Program-made: the position numbers and the translations under genes
From: an uncultured Clostridia bacterium
GTDB lineage: Bacteria; Bacillota; Clostridia; Oscillospirales; Acutalibacteraceae
Length of the DNA: 12,946 nt
Direction of reading: 5' to 3'
Assembly: GCA_937919155.1 (NCBI GenBank)
Contig: CALFPM010000120.1
Span: forward strand, 1-12,946
Shown: one piece after another, positions 1 through 7,308 of the stretch
Layout of the letters: every line of letters starts with the position of its first letter
How positions within the stretch are numbered: the stretch's first letter is position 1
Notes under the pieces: generated by a model
The model's input: only the letters and a program-made list of their open reading frames with translations
Told to the model about the DNA's origin: nothing
Database searches by the model: none

Positions 1-121
1 GCCCTGGTGGGCGAGGTGTAGTCTCAAACCCAGGAGTCAGTATGGGCCTCAATGAGAAAGTGAGCTCCAGCACTTGAAGAAAACGAGGAGCTGTTTTGGG
101 TATCTTACAGCTCCCCGTTAA
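1..121. other. Unassigned noncoding edge sequence
   Basis: This stretch has no convincing coding frame: stops occur in the frames I translated by eye. It looks somewhat more GC-rich than its neighbours. It contains three copies of a short AGCTCC/GGAGCT element (63-68, 87-92 and 109-114), which allow two mutually exclusive hairpins: 63-68 with 87-92, or 87-94 with 107-114. Possible identities are the edge of a structured RNA, a piece of a mobile element such as a group II intron, or assembly-edge sequence. I could not recognise it, and only the hairpin nearest the kinase gene has an obvious role, as a terminator. Confidence 0.35.
87..114 (-). terminator. Putative terminator after the GHMP kinase gene
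   Basis: A perfect 8-bp stem (GGAGCTGT with ACAGCTCC) surrounds a 12-nt loop. It begins 7 bases past the kinase stop codon on the minus strand. The sequence after it on that strand (TCGTTTTCTTC) is only moderately U-rich, so termination efficiency is uncertain. Confidence 0.45.
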
Positions 122-1099
122 TCAGTAATTGCATATTATTTTTGTTCCGTCATTTTCAAACTTAAACGGAATTTCAAGCATGTCGGAAAGCGCGTTGCGC
201 ACCGAATCCTGTTTTTCTTTTTCTGTGTAGAAAAGCAGACAACCTCCGCCGCCTGCGCCGAGAAGCTTGCCGCCAAGCGCGCCTGCTTCAATGGCTTTGC
301 GATAGGCAATATCTATGTAATCCGTTGAAATTTCGGAGCTTATCTCTCTTTTCTGCAGCCATGTTTCGTTGAGCAAAAGGCCGAAATCATTGAGGCTTCG
401 GGTGGGATTTGTGAGTATATCTTCCGCTTCGTCAACCATTTTCAGCATTTTCAGAAGTCTGTCTGTATTCTGAGGCAGCATCTGTTTGGTTTTCTTTTGA
501 ACATGGAAAGAAAATCTTGAAAGTCCCGTGAAAAACAGCATCAGATTTTCCTCAAGCAATTCTTTTCTGCCCTCGCAGAAATTGACAGGCGTGACAGTAT
601 ATCCGTCAGCGGAAAAATCAATTCTGTTGAAGCCGCCGAAGGCAGACGCAATCTGGTCCTGTATGCCGCCGTCTTCGTTGCAAAGAGTGCGCTCGAGGTA
701 AATGGCGCCGTCTGCAAGCTGACGCTTGGTTTTTTCTTCGCCCATCATTGTGTGAAATGCGTTGAGCATTCCGACAGAAAATGCACTGCTTGTGCCGAGA
801 CCCGTTTTTGCAGGCACATCGGCATCGTAGTTAAGACATATTTTTTCAAGATTGAGCCATTTCATTGCGTTTCTTATGGCGGGATGCTGAATTTCGTCAA
901 CCGAGCTTACTTTTTCGATTTTTGCATATGAGAGATATGTTTTGTATTCGAACAGGTCGGGCATTTCTCTGACATTGACATGACAATACTTGTCAAAGGT
1001 TGTGGAAATCACGGCTCCCGAGTGTTCTTTGTAGAATTCGGGAAAATCCGTGCCGCCGCCAAAAAACGACATTCTCATCGGGGTCTGGGATATTATCAT
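122..1099 (-). CDS. GHMP-family sugar kinase, HddA-like (COG2605 type)
   Basis: This is a 325-residue GHMP-superfamily small-molecule kinase, expected to phosphorylate a sugar or sugar phosphate with ATP in the cytoplasm. All three family motifs are visible. The N-terminal substrate motif is TPMRMSFFGGGTD (residues 6-18). The phosphate-binding loop is PAKTGLGTSSAF (96-107). The C-terminal glycine motif is KLLGAGGGG (278-286). A GGIQDQ segment places the likely catalytic Asp at 148. The motif wording matches D-glycero-D-manno-heptose 7-phosphate kinase (HddA), and the length is close to normal for that family. The ATG is preceded by GAGGAG about 8 bases upstream. It starts 11 bases after the dehydrogenase stop, so the two are co-transcribed. 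No other heptose-pathway gene (gmhA, hddC, gmhB) is present here, so the true substrate is open. Confidence 0.85.
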   Translation of the reverse strand: MIISQTPMRMSFFGGGTDFPEFYKEHSGAVISTTFDKYCHVNVREMPDLFEYKTYLSYAKIEKVSSVDEIQHPAIRNAMKWLNLEKICLNYDADVPAKTGLGTSSAFSVGMLNAFHTMMGEEKTKRQLADGAIYLERTLCNEDGGIQDQIASAFGGFNRIDFSADGYTVTPVNFCEGRKELLEENLMLFFTGLSRFSFHVQKKTKQMLPQNTDRLLKMLKMVDEAEDILTNPTRSLNDFGLLLNETWLQKREISSEISTDYIDIAYRKAIEAGALGGKLLGAGGGGCLLFYTEKEKQDSVRNALSDMLEIPFKFENDGTKIICNY

Positions 1100-1110
1100 A
1101 AATCTGCTCC

Positions 1111-2058
1111 TCAGTAGACAAGGTTAACAGGGTTGCCGTTGAGATATGCCTCAACATTACTGCGGCATATGCTCATCAGCCTTTCTCTCGTTTCAAAACC
1201 TGCCCACGCAATGTGGGGTGTGATATAACAGTTTTTTGCACCGATTAACGGGCACTCCGCCTTGGGAGGTTCGGTTTCAAGAACATCAAGTCCTGCTCCT
1301 GCAATGATACCTTTTTCAAGAGCATATGCAAGAGCTTTTTCGTCAACAACCTGTCCTCTTGATGTGTTGATAAGAACTGCGGAGTTCTTCATTTTTGAGA
1401 GAAAATCCGCATTGACCATACCCTCGGTCAGGGGCGTGAGAGGACAGTGAAGACTCACAAAATCGCTTTTAGCAAGAAGTTCATCCTTGCCGCAGAATTT
1501 AACATTTTCAAAAGGGGCGGGGTGGTTGGTGGATGCAAGCACTTTCATTCCGAATGCCGATGCGATTTTTGCAACAGCCTTTCCGATTTTGCCGAAACCG
1601 ATGATGCCCATGGTTTTGCCGTCAAGCTCCGAAAGGGGTGTTTTCCAATAGCAGAAATCCTTGCAGGCACTCCATTCGCCCGCATGAACGGATTTGCTGT
1701 GAAGAGCAACCGCGTTGGTGTGTTCAAGGATAAGAGCGAACACAAGCTGAGCAACCGCGTTGGTGCTGTAAGACGGTATGTTGCAAACGGGAATTCCTTT
1801 TTCTTTGCAGTATTCCCAATCAACTATGTTGAATCCCGTGCTCAGCAGTCCTATATACCTGAGTTCGGGCAGAGTTTCAAGCAACTCTTTGCGGAGAGGA
1901 GTTTTGTTGGTTATGATTATTTCGCATCCCCTGCATCTTTTCGCAATCAGTTCAGGGGGAGTGCGGTCATAAATTTCACATTCTCCGCATTCCTTGAGCC
2001 AATCCCAGGAAAGATCACTGGGATTTTCTGTGTATCCGTCAAGAACGGTTATCCTCAT
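1111..2058 (-). CDS. D-isomer-specific 2-hydroxyacid dehydrogenase (glycerate/hydroxypyruvate reductase type)
   Basis: This is a 315-residue cytoplasmic NAD(P)-dependent oxidoreductase interconverting a 2-keto acid and its D-2-hydroxy acid. The Rossmann signature GFGKIG lies at 154-159. The catalytic triad is present: Arg234 in NTSRGQ, Glu263 in LETEPP and His282 in ITPHIAW. The overall pattern is closest to glycerate dehydrogenase/hydroxypyruvate reductases, but the exact acid cannot be read from the sequence. The start is the ATG at 2058. A longer frame from a TTG at 2073 would place the ribosome site GGAGG inside the coding sequence, whereas that site is ideally spaced for the ATG. It is the first gene of a two-gene operon with the HddA-like kinase. 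Confidence 0.9.
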   Translation of the reverse strand: MRITVLDGYTENPSDLSWDWLKECGECEIYDRTPPELIAKRCRGCEIIITNKTPLRKELLETLPELRYIGLLSTGFNIVDWEYCKEKGIPVCNIPSYSTNAVAQLVFALILEHTNAVALHSKSVHAGEWSACKDFCYWKTPLSELDGKTMGIIGFGKIGKAVAKIASAFGMKVLASTNHPAPFENVKFCGKDELLAKSDFVSLHCPLTPLTEGMVNADFLSKMKNSAVLINTSRGQVVDEKALAYALEKGIIAGAGLDVLETEPPKAECPLIGAKNCYITPHIAWAGFETRERLMSICRSNVEAYLNGNPVNLVY

Positions 2059-2099
2059 AAGTCGTTCCTCCAAAAGTGTCGAAAAATTTTTACACTTAT

Positions 2100-2108
2100 A
2101 TTATAGCA
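2100..2108 (-). promoter_or_regulatory. Extended -10 promoter for the dehydrogenase-kinase operon
   Basis: The minus strand reads TGCTATAAT, a consensus -10 hexamer with the extended TG element. No good -35 is found 17 bases upstream (ATTTTA), which is usual for extended -10 promoters. Transcription would begin near 2093, giving a leader of about 35 bases. Confidence 0.7.
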
Positions 2109-2150
2109 CAAATTGCGGAAAATAAAATACCAAAATATTTTGTTTTCTTA

Positions 2151-2179
2151 TTGACCCCGCGCCGAGAATATTATAAAAT
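2151..2179 (+). promoter_or_regulatory. Sigma-A promoter for the TVP38-galK-M42-GNAT run
   Basis: TTGACC (2151-2156) and TAAAAT (2174-2179) are separated by exactly 17 bases. The expected start is near 2186, leaving a leader of about 28 bases before the TTG start codon at 2214. It lies back to back with the minus-strand promoter. Confidence 0.7.
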
Positions 2180-2213
2180 ATTATGGTAAATATGTCCTGA
2201 AAGCGGTGAACTT

Positions 2214-2993
2214 TTGAAAAAAAGAAAAAAACAGAAAAAGTACCTGCTTTTTGGAGGACTCATATTGATTGCGCTTGGTCTTGCGGTGGGCGCGTTGCTG
2301 ATTTCTCTTCAGCACGAAGAACTGTGGCATTGGTATGCAAGCACTCAGCAGAAATTGCTGGAACTTGAGGAATATATTTCTCATCTTGACAAGGTGTGGC
2401 AGTTCTTTGCGGCGGTTATGCTGCTCTTTGCAATTAAAAGCTTTATTCCGATTTACCCCACGGCAACGGTGTGCTTTTTGTCGGGCATAGTTTTGCCTGT
2501 CTATATGGCTGTGCCCGTCAATATTCTCGGCTTCACGGTGCTTATTACCGTCCGCTATTTTTGCGGCAAACGTTTCGGAGCAGGAGGAGCGTGGAAAGTA
2601 ATATGCAAAACGGAAAAGCTGAAAAAGCTGATTCGTCAGGACGGCAGAGGCAATCCCGCGTTGCTCATAGCTCTCAGGCTTGTGCCCGGTATGCCCGTTA
2701 ACAGCATTTCAGGCATCTACGGTTCATTCAACTTCGGATACGGCAGGTTTGTGCTTTTGTCCGTAATCGGATTTCTGCCAAAGCTGATTTCTTTTACAAT
2801 GGTCGGCAGAAATGTTTATGACCCTTTGTCGGTGGGATTCCTGTTACCCGTCATGATTCTTCTTTTTGCAACGGGACTTTCACTTTTGTCGGTGAACGGA
2901 ATCTGGACCACGGTTGAGAAAACAATAGAATTTGCAAATAAGCGTAAAGATACAAAAAAAGAAAGGAAGATCGAAAGCAATGAAAACATCTGA
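2214..2993 (+). CDS. TVP38/TMEM64 family (VTT domain) membrane protein
   Basis: This is a 259-residue integral membrane protein of the SNARE-associated/DedA-like VTT superfamily. Some members of this superfamily are linked to lipid handling, but the function here is not known. A very basic N-terminus (KKRKKQKK) is followed by a membrane segment at about 11-31. Further hydrophobic stretches lie at about 62-115, 178-198 and 208-228. The family hallmark is ALRLVPGMPVNSISGIYG at 153-170. The C-terminus is a charged cytosolic tail. The start is a TTG, because upstream in-frame ATGs run into a TGA. The ribosome site AAGCGGTGA is imperfect, suggesting modest translation. The last 14 bases overlap the galactokinase start, so the two are likely translationally linked. 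Confidence 0.85.
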   Translation: MKKRKKQKKYLLFGGLILIALGLAVGALLISLQHEELWHWYASTQQKLLELEEYISHLDKVWQFFAAVMLLFAIKSFIPIYPTATVCFLSGIVLPVYMAVPVNILGFTVLITVRYFCGKRFGAGGAWKVICKTEKLKKLIRQDGRGNPALLIALRLVPGMPVNSISGIYGSFNFGYGRFVLLSVIGFLPKLISFTMVGRNVYDPLSVGFLLPVMILLFATGLSLLSVNGIWTTVEKTIEFANKRKDTKKERKIESNENI

Positions 2994-4257
2994 ATTGAAA
3001 GCAAAGCTTGCAAGCGGAGAATTCGATTGCGCGCTTGCGAGAATTTACAAAAAAGAGGATATAGACACCCAGAAAAAGAGATATGCCGAAGTGGTTTCAA
3101 GATTTGAGACCCTTTTCGGCGCAGACAGAGATGCTGAGGTTTATTCAGCTCCCGGCAGAACTGAAGTGGGCGGCAACCACACCGACCATAACCACGGCAA
3201 GGTTCTTGCCGCAGGCGTAAATCTTGATGCGGTTGCAGTTGTTTCCGCAAATGACGAGGGCATTGTGAGAGTTAAGTCAGAGGGATACAAAATTGACGCA
3301 GTTGATCTCGGTAATCTCGGCGTTATGCCTGAAGAAAGAGGCAAGTCGGAGTCACTTATCAGAGGAGTTTGCGCCGCATTCAAAAACAGAGGCTATAATA
3401 TCGGCGGTTTTGATGCCGCAACGGTTTCCGATGTTCTTTCAGGTTCGGGTCTTTCATCCTCTGCCGCTTTTGAAGTTCTTATCGGCACTATCCTCAATCA
3501 TCTTTATAATGACGGCAAGGTGAGCGCAGTTGAAATTGCACAGATTGCGCAGTTTGCCGAGAATGAATATTTCGGTAAGCCCTGTGGTCTTATGGACCAG
3601 ATGGCTTGTTCCGTAGGCGGTTTTGTTCAGATTGATTTCAATGACCCTGCTGCACCTATCATCAACAAGGTTGATTTTGATTTTGCATCCTGTAACCACG
3701 CTCTCTGCATTGTTGACACAGGCGGAAATCACGCTGACCTTACCGATGAATATGCTGCCGTAAGAGGTGAAATGGAAGCTGTTGCCGCAAAATTCGGCAA
3801 GTCTGTTCTCCGCGAAGTGAGCATTGAGGAATTTGAAAAGAACATTCCTCTTATCCGCGAATCAGCAGGCGACAGAGCAGTTTTGCGCGCAATGCATTTC
3901 TTCAACGAAAACAAGAGAATAGATCTTCTCGGTGCCGCACTCAAGGCAGGCGATTTTGAGTCGTTCAAAGAACTCATCGTTGAAAGCGGCTTCTCATCAT
4001 ATATGTACAATCAGAATGTTTACACCTGCAAAGCACCTGCAGACCAGCCTGTGAGTGTTGCGCTTGCAATCTGTCAGGATATTCTCAAGGGCAAGGGTGC
4101 CTGGAGAGTTCACGGAGGCGGTTTTGCAGGAACAATTCAGGCTTTTGTGCCTGCAGACACTCTTGACGAGTTCAGGAACAGAATCTGTGCTGTTTTCGGC
4201 GAAAAATCCTGTTATGTGCTTAACATCCGTCCCGAGGGCGGCGTAAAAGTTATCTGA
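2980..4257 (+). CDS. galK: Galactokinase-family GHMP kinase (variant signature)
   Basis: This 425-residue GHMP kinase is closest to galactokinase, which converts galactose and ATP to galactose 1-phosphate in the Leloir pathway. The phosphate loop is LSGSGLSSSAAFEV (154-167). CGLMDQ carries the likely catalytic base Asp206. The C-terminal motif is WRVHGGGFAGT (375-385). The substrate signature reads GRTEVGGNHTDH at 59-70. His67 and Asp69 are kept, but the Glu that normally follows the second Gly (GEHTDY in classic enzymes) is Asn66. I recall this variant in clostridial proteins annotated as galactokinase; sugar preference could differ. The start at 2980 has AAAGGAAG upstream. The longer frame from 2932 only adds residues overlapping the previous gene. 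No galT or galE is present. Confidence 0.82.
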   Translation: MKTSELKAKLASGEFDCALARIYKKEDIDTQKKRYAEVVSRFETLFGADRDAEVYSAPGRTEVGGNHTDHNHGKVLAAGVNLDAVAVVSANDEGIVRVKSEGYKIDAVDLGNLGVMPEERGKSESLIRGVCAAFKNRGYNIGGFDAATVSDVLSGSGLSSSAAFEVLIGTILNHLYNDGKVSAVEIAQIAQFAENEYFGKPCGLMDQMACSVGGFVQIDFNDPAAPIINKVDFDFASCNHALCIVDTGGNHADLTDEYAAVRGEMEAVAAKFGKSVLREVSIEEFEKNIPLIRESAGDRAVLRAMHFFNENKRIDLLGAALKAGDFESFKELIVESGFSSYMYNQNVYTCKAPADQPVSVALAICQDILKGKGAWRVHGGGFAGTIQAFVPADTLDEFRNRICAVFGEKSCYVLNIRPEGGVKVI

Positions 4258-4274
4258 TAAAAAATTTTTTACAC

Positions 4275-4309
4275 GGGGTGAGCTTTGCAAAAAATGCAGA
4301 GCGCACCCC
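4275..4309 (+). other. Strong intercistronic hairpin between galK and the first M42 gene
   Basis: GGGGTG (4275-4280) pairs with CACCCC (4304-4309). After one mismatch, GCTTTGCA (4282-4289) pairs with TGCAGAGC (4295-4302), allowing one G-U pair, around an AAAAA loop. That gives about 14 base pairs. The plus strand lacks a proper U-tract after it, so it is more likely an mRNA stabiliser, processing site or attenuator than a terminator. It ends 10 bases before the ribosome site of the peptidase. A 14-bp palindrome, TAAAAAATTTTTTA, lies just upstream at 4258-4271. Confidence 0.6.
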
Positions 4310-4332
4310 CGCGTTGTTGGAAGGTAGTCAGT

Positions 4333-5367
4333 ATGAGTAACTATAATGAAGTTTCTGCTTTGCTCCGCACTCTTTGTGCGGCAAGCGGTGTTTCGGGTGC
4401 AGAAAATGAAGCGGCTCGCGTTGCCGCTGGATTGCTCGGAAAATATATGCCCGTCAGAACTGATGCTCTGGGCAGCGTTGTGGGCGAAACGGAAGGCGGC
4501 AAGGTCAAAATTCTGCTCGATGCCCATCTTGACCAGATAGGTCTTGTGGTGACTGCAATTGATGATTGCGGATTTCTGAAAGTGACAAAATGCGGTGGTG
4601 CGGATATCCGCGTGCTTGCGGCTTCGGAAGTCACCGTTCACGGCAAGGAAAAGCTTTTTGGCGTCATAACATCAACACCTCCGCATCTTTCAACGCCTGA
4701 TGATTCGCTCAAGGCAAAAGGTTTTGATGACATTGCGGTTGATATAGGAATGAGCCGTGATGAGGCGATGAAACTTGTTTCACCCGGTGACAGAATAACA
4801 TTCAACGGGGAATATAAAAATCTTCTCGGAAACAGAGTGTGTTCACCCTCTGTTGATGACAGAGCCGGAGTTGCCGCAATTCTTCGTGCTCTTGAACTTC
4901 TTGAGGGCAAAAATCACGGATGCAAAATCAGCGTTCTTTTCTCCGTGCAGGAGGAAACGGGCGGAAGCGGCGCAACGGCAGGTGCATTTACCGCTGATGC
5001 GGATGAAGCCATTGCCGTTGATGTGAGCTTTGCAAGTGCACCGGGTGTGAGCAGTGAAAAATATGCAAAGCTGGGTGGCGGTGCAATGATAGGCTACGGC
5101 CCTTCGCTTGACTTTGCAATGAGCAAAAAGCTTGCTGAAATTGCGGAGAAAAACGGCATTCCCAATCAATCCGAGGTTATGGGCGGAAAAACAGGTACCA
5201 ATTGCGATGAAATTCAGGTTGCGGGTAAGGGCGTGAAGACTTCGCTCATTTCTGTTCCTCTGAGAAATATGCACACAGCCGCTGAGGTGTGTGACCTTGC
5301 TGATATTGAAAGCACGGCGCAGCTTATTGCCGCTTATGTTCTGGAAAGGGGTGCGAAAAATGCTTGA
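4333..5367 (+). CDS. M42 family metallopeptidase (TET-type aminopeptidase), copy 1
   Basis: This is a 344-residue cytosolic zinc or cobalt aminopeptidase of family M42. Members form dodecameric tetrahedra that trim peptides from the N-terminus. All expected ligands are present: His65 in DAHLDQIG, bridging Asp175 in VDDRAG, the Glu207-Glu208 pair in QEETGG, Asp230 in AVDVSF and His314 in NMHTA. Length is normal. The start is the ATG at 4333, with GGAAGG nine bases upstream. An in-frame TTG at 4285 sits inside the hairpin without a ribosome site and was rejected. The final 8 bases overlap the next gene. Residue specificity (glutamyl, leucyl or lysyl) cannot be assigned from the sequence. Confidence 0.9.
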   Translation: MSNYNEVSALLRTLCAASGVSGAENEAARVAAGLLGKYMPVRTDALGSVVGETEGGKVKILLDAHLDQIGLVVTAIDDCGFLKVTKCGGADIRVLAASEVTVHGKEKLFGVITSTPPHLSTPDDSLKAKGFDDIAVDIGMSRDEAMKLVSPGDRITFNGEYKNLLGNRVCSPSVDDRAGVAAILRALELLEGKNHGCKISVLFSVQEETGGSGATAGAFTADADEAIAVDVSFASAPGVSSEKYAKLGGGAMIGYGPSLDFAMSKKLAEIAEKNGIPNQSEVMGGKTGTNCDEIQVAGKGVKTSLISVPLRNMHTAAEVCDLADIESTAQLIAAYVLERGAKNA

Positions 5368-6376
5368 AATGATTAAAGAACTTTGCACACTTCCCGGTAT
5401 TTCGGGCAGAGAAGATGCGGTGCGCGATTATATCATTGAAAAAATCAAAGATTATGCCGAATACAGTGTTGACCCTCTCGGTAATCTTCTTGTGTTCAAA
5501 AAGGGCAAGAATAAAGCTGAAAAAAAGGTTATGATTGATGCTCATATGGATGAGGTGGGTCTGATTATAACCGCAATCACCGCAGAAGGATATCTGCGTT
5601 TTGCGAAAGTGGGCGGTATTGATACCCGTGTTATCCTCGGAAGAACAGTGAAAGTCGGCGATAAAGCGGTTAACGGAGTTATAGGTATTAAACCCGGCCA
5701 TCTTGTTGCCGAAAGTGCGCTTGCTGATATTCCGGGTGCGGACGAACTTTATATTGATATCGGCGCAAAGGATAAAGATGAGGCTGCTGAATATGTTCGT
5801 CTCGGTGATTCTGCGTGGTTTGCAGGCGATTTTGTTGAGTTTGGTGAGGGATTTGTGAAATCCAAGGCACTCGATGACAGAGTCGGATGTGCCATTCTCA
5901 TTGAGATGATAAGAAGTGAATTGGAATATGATGCCTGGTTCTCTTTCAGTGTTCAGGAAGAAATAGGCACAAGGGGAGCTCAGACTGCGGCATTTACCAT
6001 TGACCCTGATTATGCAATTGCCGTTGAAACAACAACGGCGGCGGATATTTCAGGTGTCAGCGGAGAAAAAAGAGTGTGTATCTGCGGCAAGGGCGGCACG
6101 GTCTCGTTTATGGACAGAAGAACCCTTTACAGCAAAGAGCTTTTTGACCGTGCGTTTGAACTTGCGGAAGAAAAGAATATTGCAGTTCAGCCCAAAACAA
6201 TGGTTGCGGGCGGCAACAACTCAGGAGCAATTCATAAGAGCAGGGGCGGCGTGAAGGTGCTCACCGTTTCCGTGCCTTGCAGATATCTCCATTCACCCGG
6301 CGGCGTTATAAAATACAGTGATGCAGAAGAAAGCCTCAGGCTTATCAAAGCACTTGCCGAGGATTTTGCAAAATGA
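5360..6376 (+). CDS. M42 family metallopeptidase, copy 2
   Basis: This is a second, divergent M42 aminopeptidase of 338 residues, directly downstream and overlapping copy 1 by 8 bases. Ligands are His62 (DAHMDEVG), Asp172 (LDDRVG), Glu200-Glu201 (QEEIGT), Glu223 (AVETTT) and His311 (YLHSP). The fourth ligand is Glu here but Asp in copy 1; both are carboxylates, so the site should be active. The ATG at 5360 has AAAGGGGTG upstream. An in-frame start at 5291 would lie deep inside copy 1. The pair probably gives two specificities, or mixed TET particles, for peptide breakdown. It overlaps the acetyltransferase gene by four bases (ATGA). Confidence 0.9.
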   Translation: MLEMIKELCTLPGISGREDAVRDYIIEKIKDYAEYSVDPLGNLLVFKKGKNKAEKKVMIDAHMDEVGLIITAITAEGYLRFAKVGGIDTRVILGRTVKVGDKAVNGVIGIKPGHLVAESALADIPGADELYIDIGAKDKDEAAEYVRLGDSAWFAGDFVEFGEGFVKSKALDDRVGCAILIEMIRSELEYDAWFSFSVQEEIGTRGAQTAAFTIDPDYAIAVETTTAADISGVSGEKRVCICGKGGTVSFMDRRTLYSKELFDRAFELAEEKNIAVQPKTMVAGGNNSGAIHKSRGGVKVLTVSVPCRYLHSPGGVIKYSDAEESLRLIKALAEDFAK

Positions 6377-7104
6377 TAAAGCTTATAAATGAGACATCTC
6401 AGCTTTTATTTCTGCCTGCAGACCCTTATTCCGCAAGGATTACGGCACTTGCACAGACCTACGGTACGGCTTATGATTTTGCGCTTTTCTGGGTGCAGGA
6501 AGTTGACGGTGTGCCTGTTGCCGCCGTGAGCAGAGTTGACGGAAATGCAACTCTTTGCGCTGTTGATGATGCCGATTTTGAAGAAATCAGAGGATTTCTG
6601 AATGCGGTGGGATATCAGACATTGACATATGATGACCGATTTTCGGAAAAACTCGGTCTGATTCCTCAGAAAACATCCTTTACCGTGAAATATTCGGGCG
6701 GTGCATTGCCGTGGAGCGAAGCACTTGCCGATTACGATAAAAAAGAAATCTATTCACTTCTGTGTGAGTGCGGCTTTGAATTGGGTGATTACAAAGCGTT
6801 TCTTGCAGATGTGTGTATGAGACTGAATAAATCAACGGCATCTCTTGCGGCGGCAGAGTCCGGCGGTAAGCTTTGTTCCTGCGCATTTGCTCTTTTTGAG
6901 GGCGAAAAAAGCGTTCTTCTCGGTGCAGTTGCAACAAATCCGCTTGCAAGAGGCAAAGGCTATGCTTCAAAGCTTGTGGGCACACTTGCCGAGGCGAAAA
7001 AAGAAAAGGAAGTTTTTCTTTTTTGCAGGAACGATTCTCTTGAGGCTTTTTATTCGGGAATCGGTTTCGAAACTGTCGGGAAATGGGCAATTCACGAAAA
7101 GTAA
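6373..7104 (+). CDS. GNAT family N-acetyltransferase
   Basis: This is a 243-residue protein whose C-terminal part (about 130-243) is a GCN5-related acetyltransferase. The acetyl-CoA loop reads VATNPLARGKGYASKLV (186-202) and contains the RxxGxA core Arg193-Gly196-Ala198. The C-terminal motif LEAFYSGIGFE (223-233) is typical of the fold. The N-terminal 110 residues are not an obvious GNAT domain. They may be a degenerate second GNAT half, as in two-domain members, but this is inference. The substrate is unknown. The start overlaps the preceding peptidase stop as ATGA, so it is translationally coupled and is the last gene of the operon. Confidence 0.82.
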   Translation: MIKLINETSQLLFLPADPYSARITALAQTYGTAYDFALFWVQEVDGVPVAAVSRVDGNATLCAVDDADFEEIRGFLNAVGYQTLTYDDRFSEKLGLIPQKTSFTVKYSGGALPWSEALADYDKKEIYSLLCECGFELGDYKAFLADVCMRLNKSTASLAAAESGGKLCSCAFALFEGEKSVLLGAVATNPLARGKGYASKLVGTLAEAKKEKEVFLFCRNDSLEAFYSGIGFETVGKWAIHEK

Positions 7105-7141
7105 ATAAGATGGGGAAGCTAAGTCACCGTTATGTGCAGTC

Positions 7142-7165
7142 CGATTGTGTCTTACAGTCGTTTTT
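7142..7165 (+). terminator. Intrinsic terminator after the GNAT gene
   Basis: CGATTGT (7142-7148) pairs with ACAGTCG (7154-7160), with one G-U pair and a 5-base loop, followed at once by TTTTT (7161-7165). It lies 37 bases past the stop codon. The stem is short and not very GC-rich, so it may be leaky. Confidence 0.55.
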
Positions 7166-7176
7166 GCAGGCACATC
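7159..7176 (+). repeat. 18-base copy of an internal GHMP-kinase sequence
   Basis: The 18 bases CGTTTTTGCAGGCACATC here are identical to positions 803-820 inside the HddA-like kinase gene (the VPAKT phosphate-loop codons on the minus strand). Flanking bases do not match. As plus-strand RNA this copy would be perfectly complementary to the kinase mRNA. It overlaps the end of the terminator. Confidence 0.6.
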
Positions 7177-7182
7177 ATTGTT

Positions 7183-7188
7183 TATAAT
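7183..7188 (+). promoter_or_regulatory. Possible -10 element for the metallophosphoesterase
   Basis: A consensus TATAAT lies 120 bases before the metallophosphoesterase start, but no matching -35 is seen 17 bases upstream (GTTTTT). It is the best candidate in the 204-base gap, which otherwise holds the terminator and the 18-base repeat. Confidence 0.25.
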
Positions 7189-7308
7189 TAGTGACATCTT
7201 CTCTGTTTTGCTCCCGTCAAAAAAATGTTTGCAACAGTGGATATTATACGGCGCAGATATTGCTTGCAATGTCTGTTATCCTGTTGAAAATAAAAGGAGG
7301 AAAAAACA

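Noticed and set aside
1447..2106. 219-codon plus-strand open frame
   Set aside because: It lies antisense to the dehydrogenase gene, which has full catalytic motifs; the translated product shows no domain pattern.
2932..2979. Longer galactokinase start
   Set aside because: It lies within the coding sequence of the TVP38 gene with no ribosome site; AAAGGAAG is well placed for the ATG at 2980 and homologues start there.
4285..4332. TTG start 16 codons upstream of the first M42 gene
   Set aside because: It falls inside a stable hairpin without a Shine-Dalgarno; GGAAGG precedes the ATG at 4333.
3997..4641. 214-codon minus-strand open frame across galK and the M42 gene
   Set aside because: It is antisense to two well-supported genes and crosses their junction; low-complexity residue pattern.
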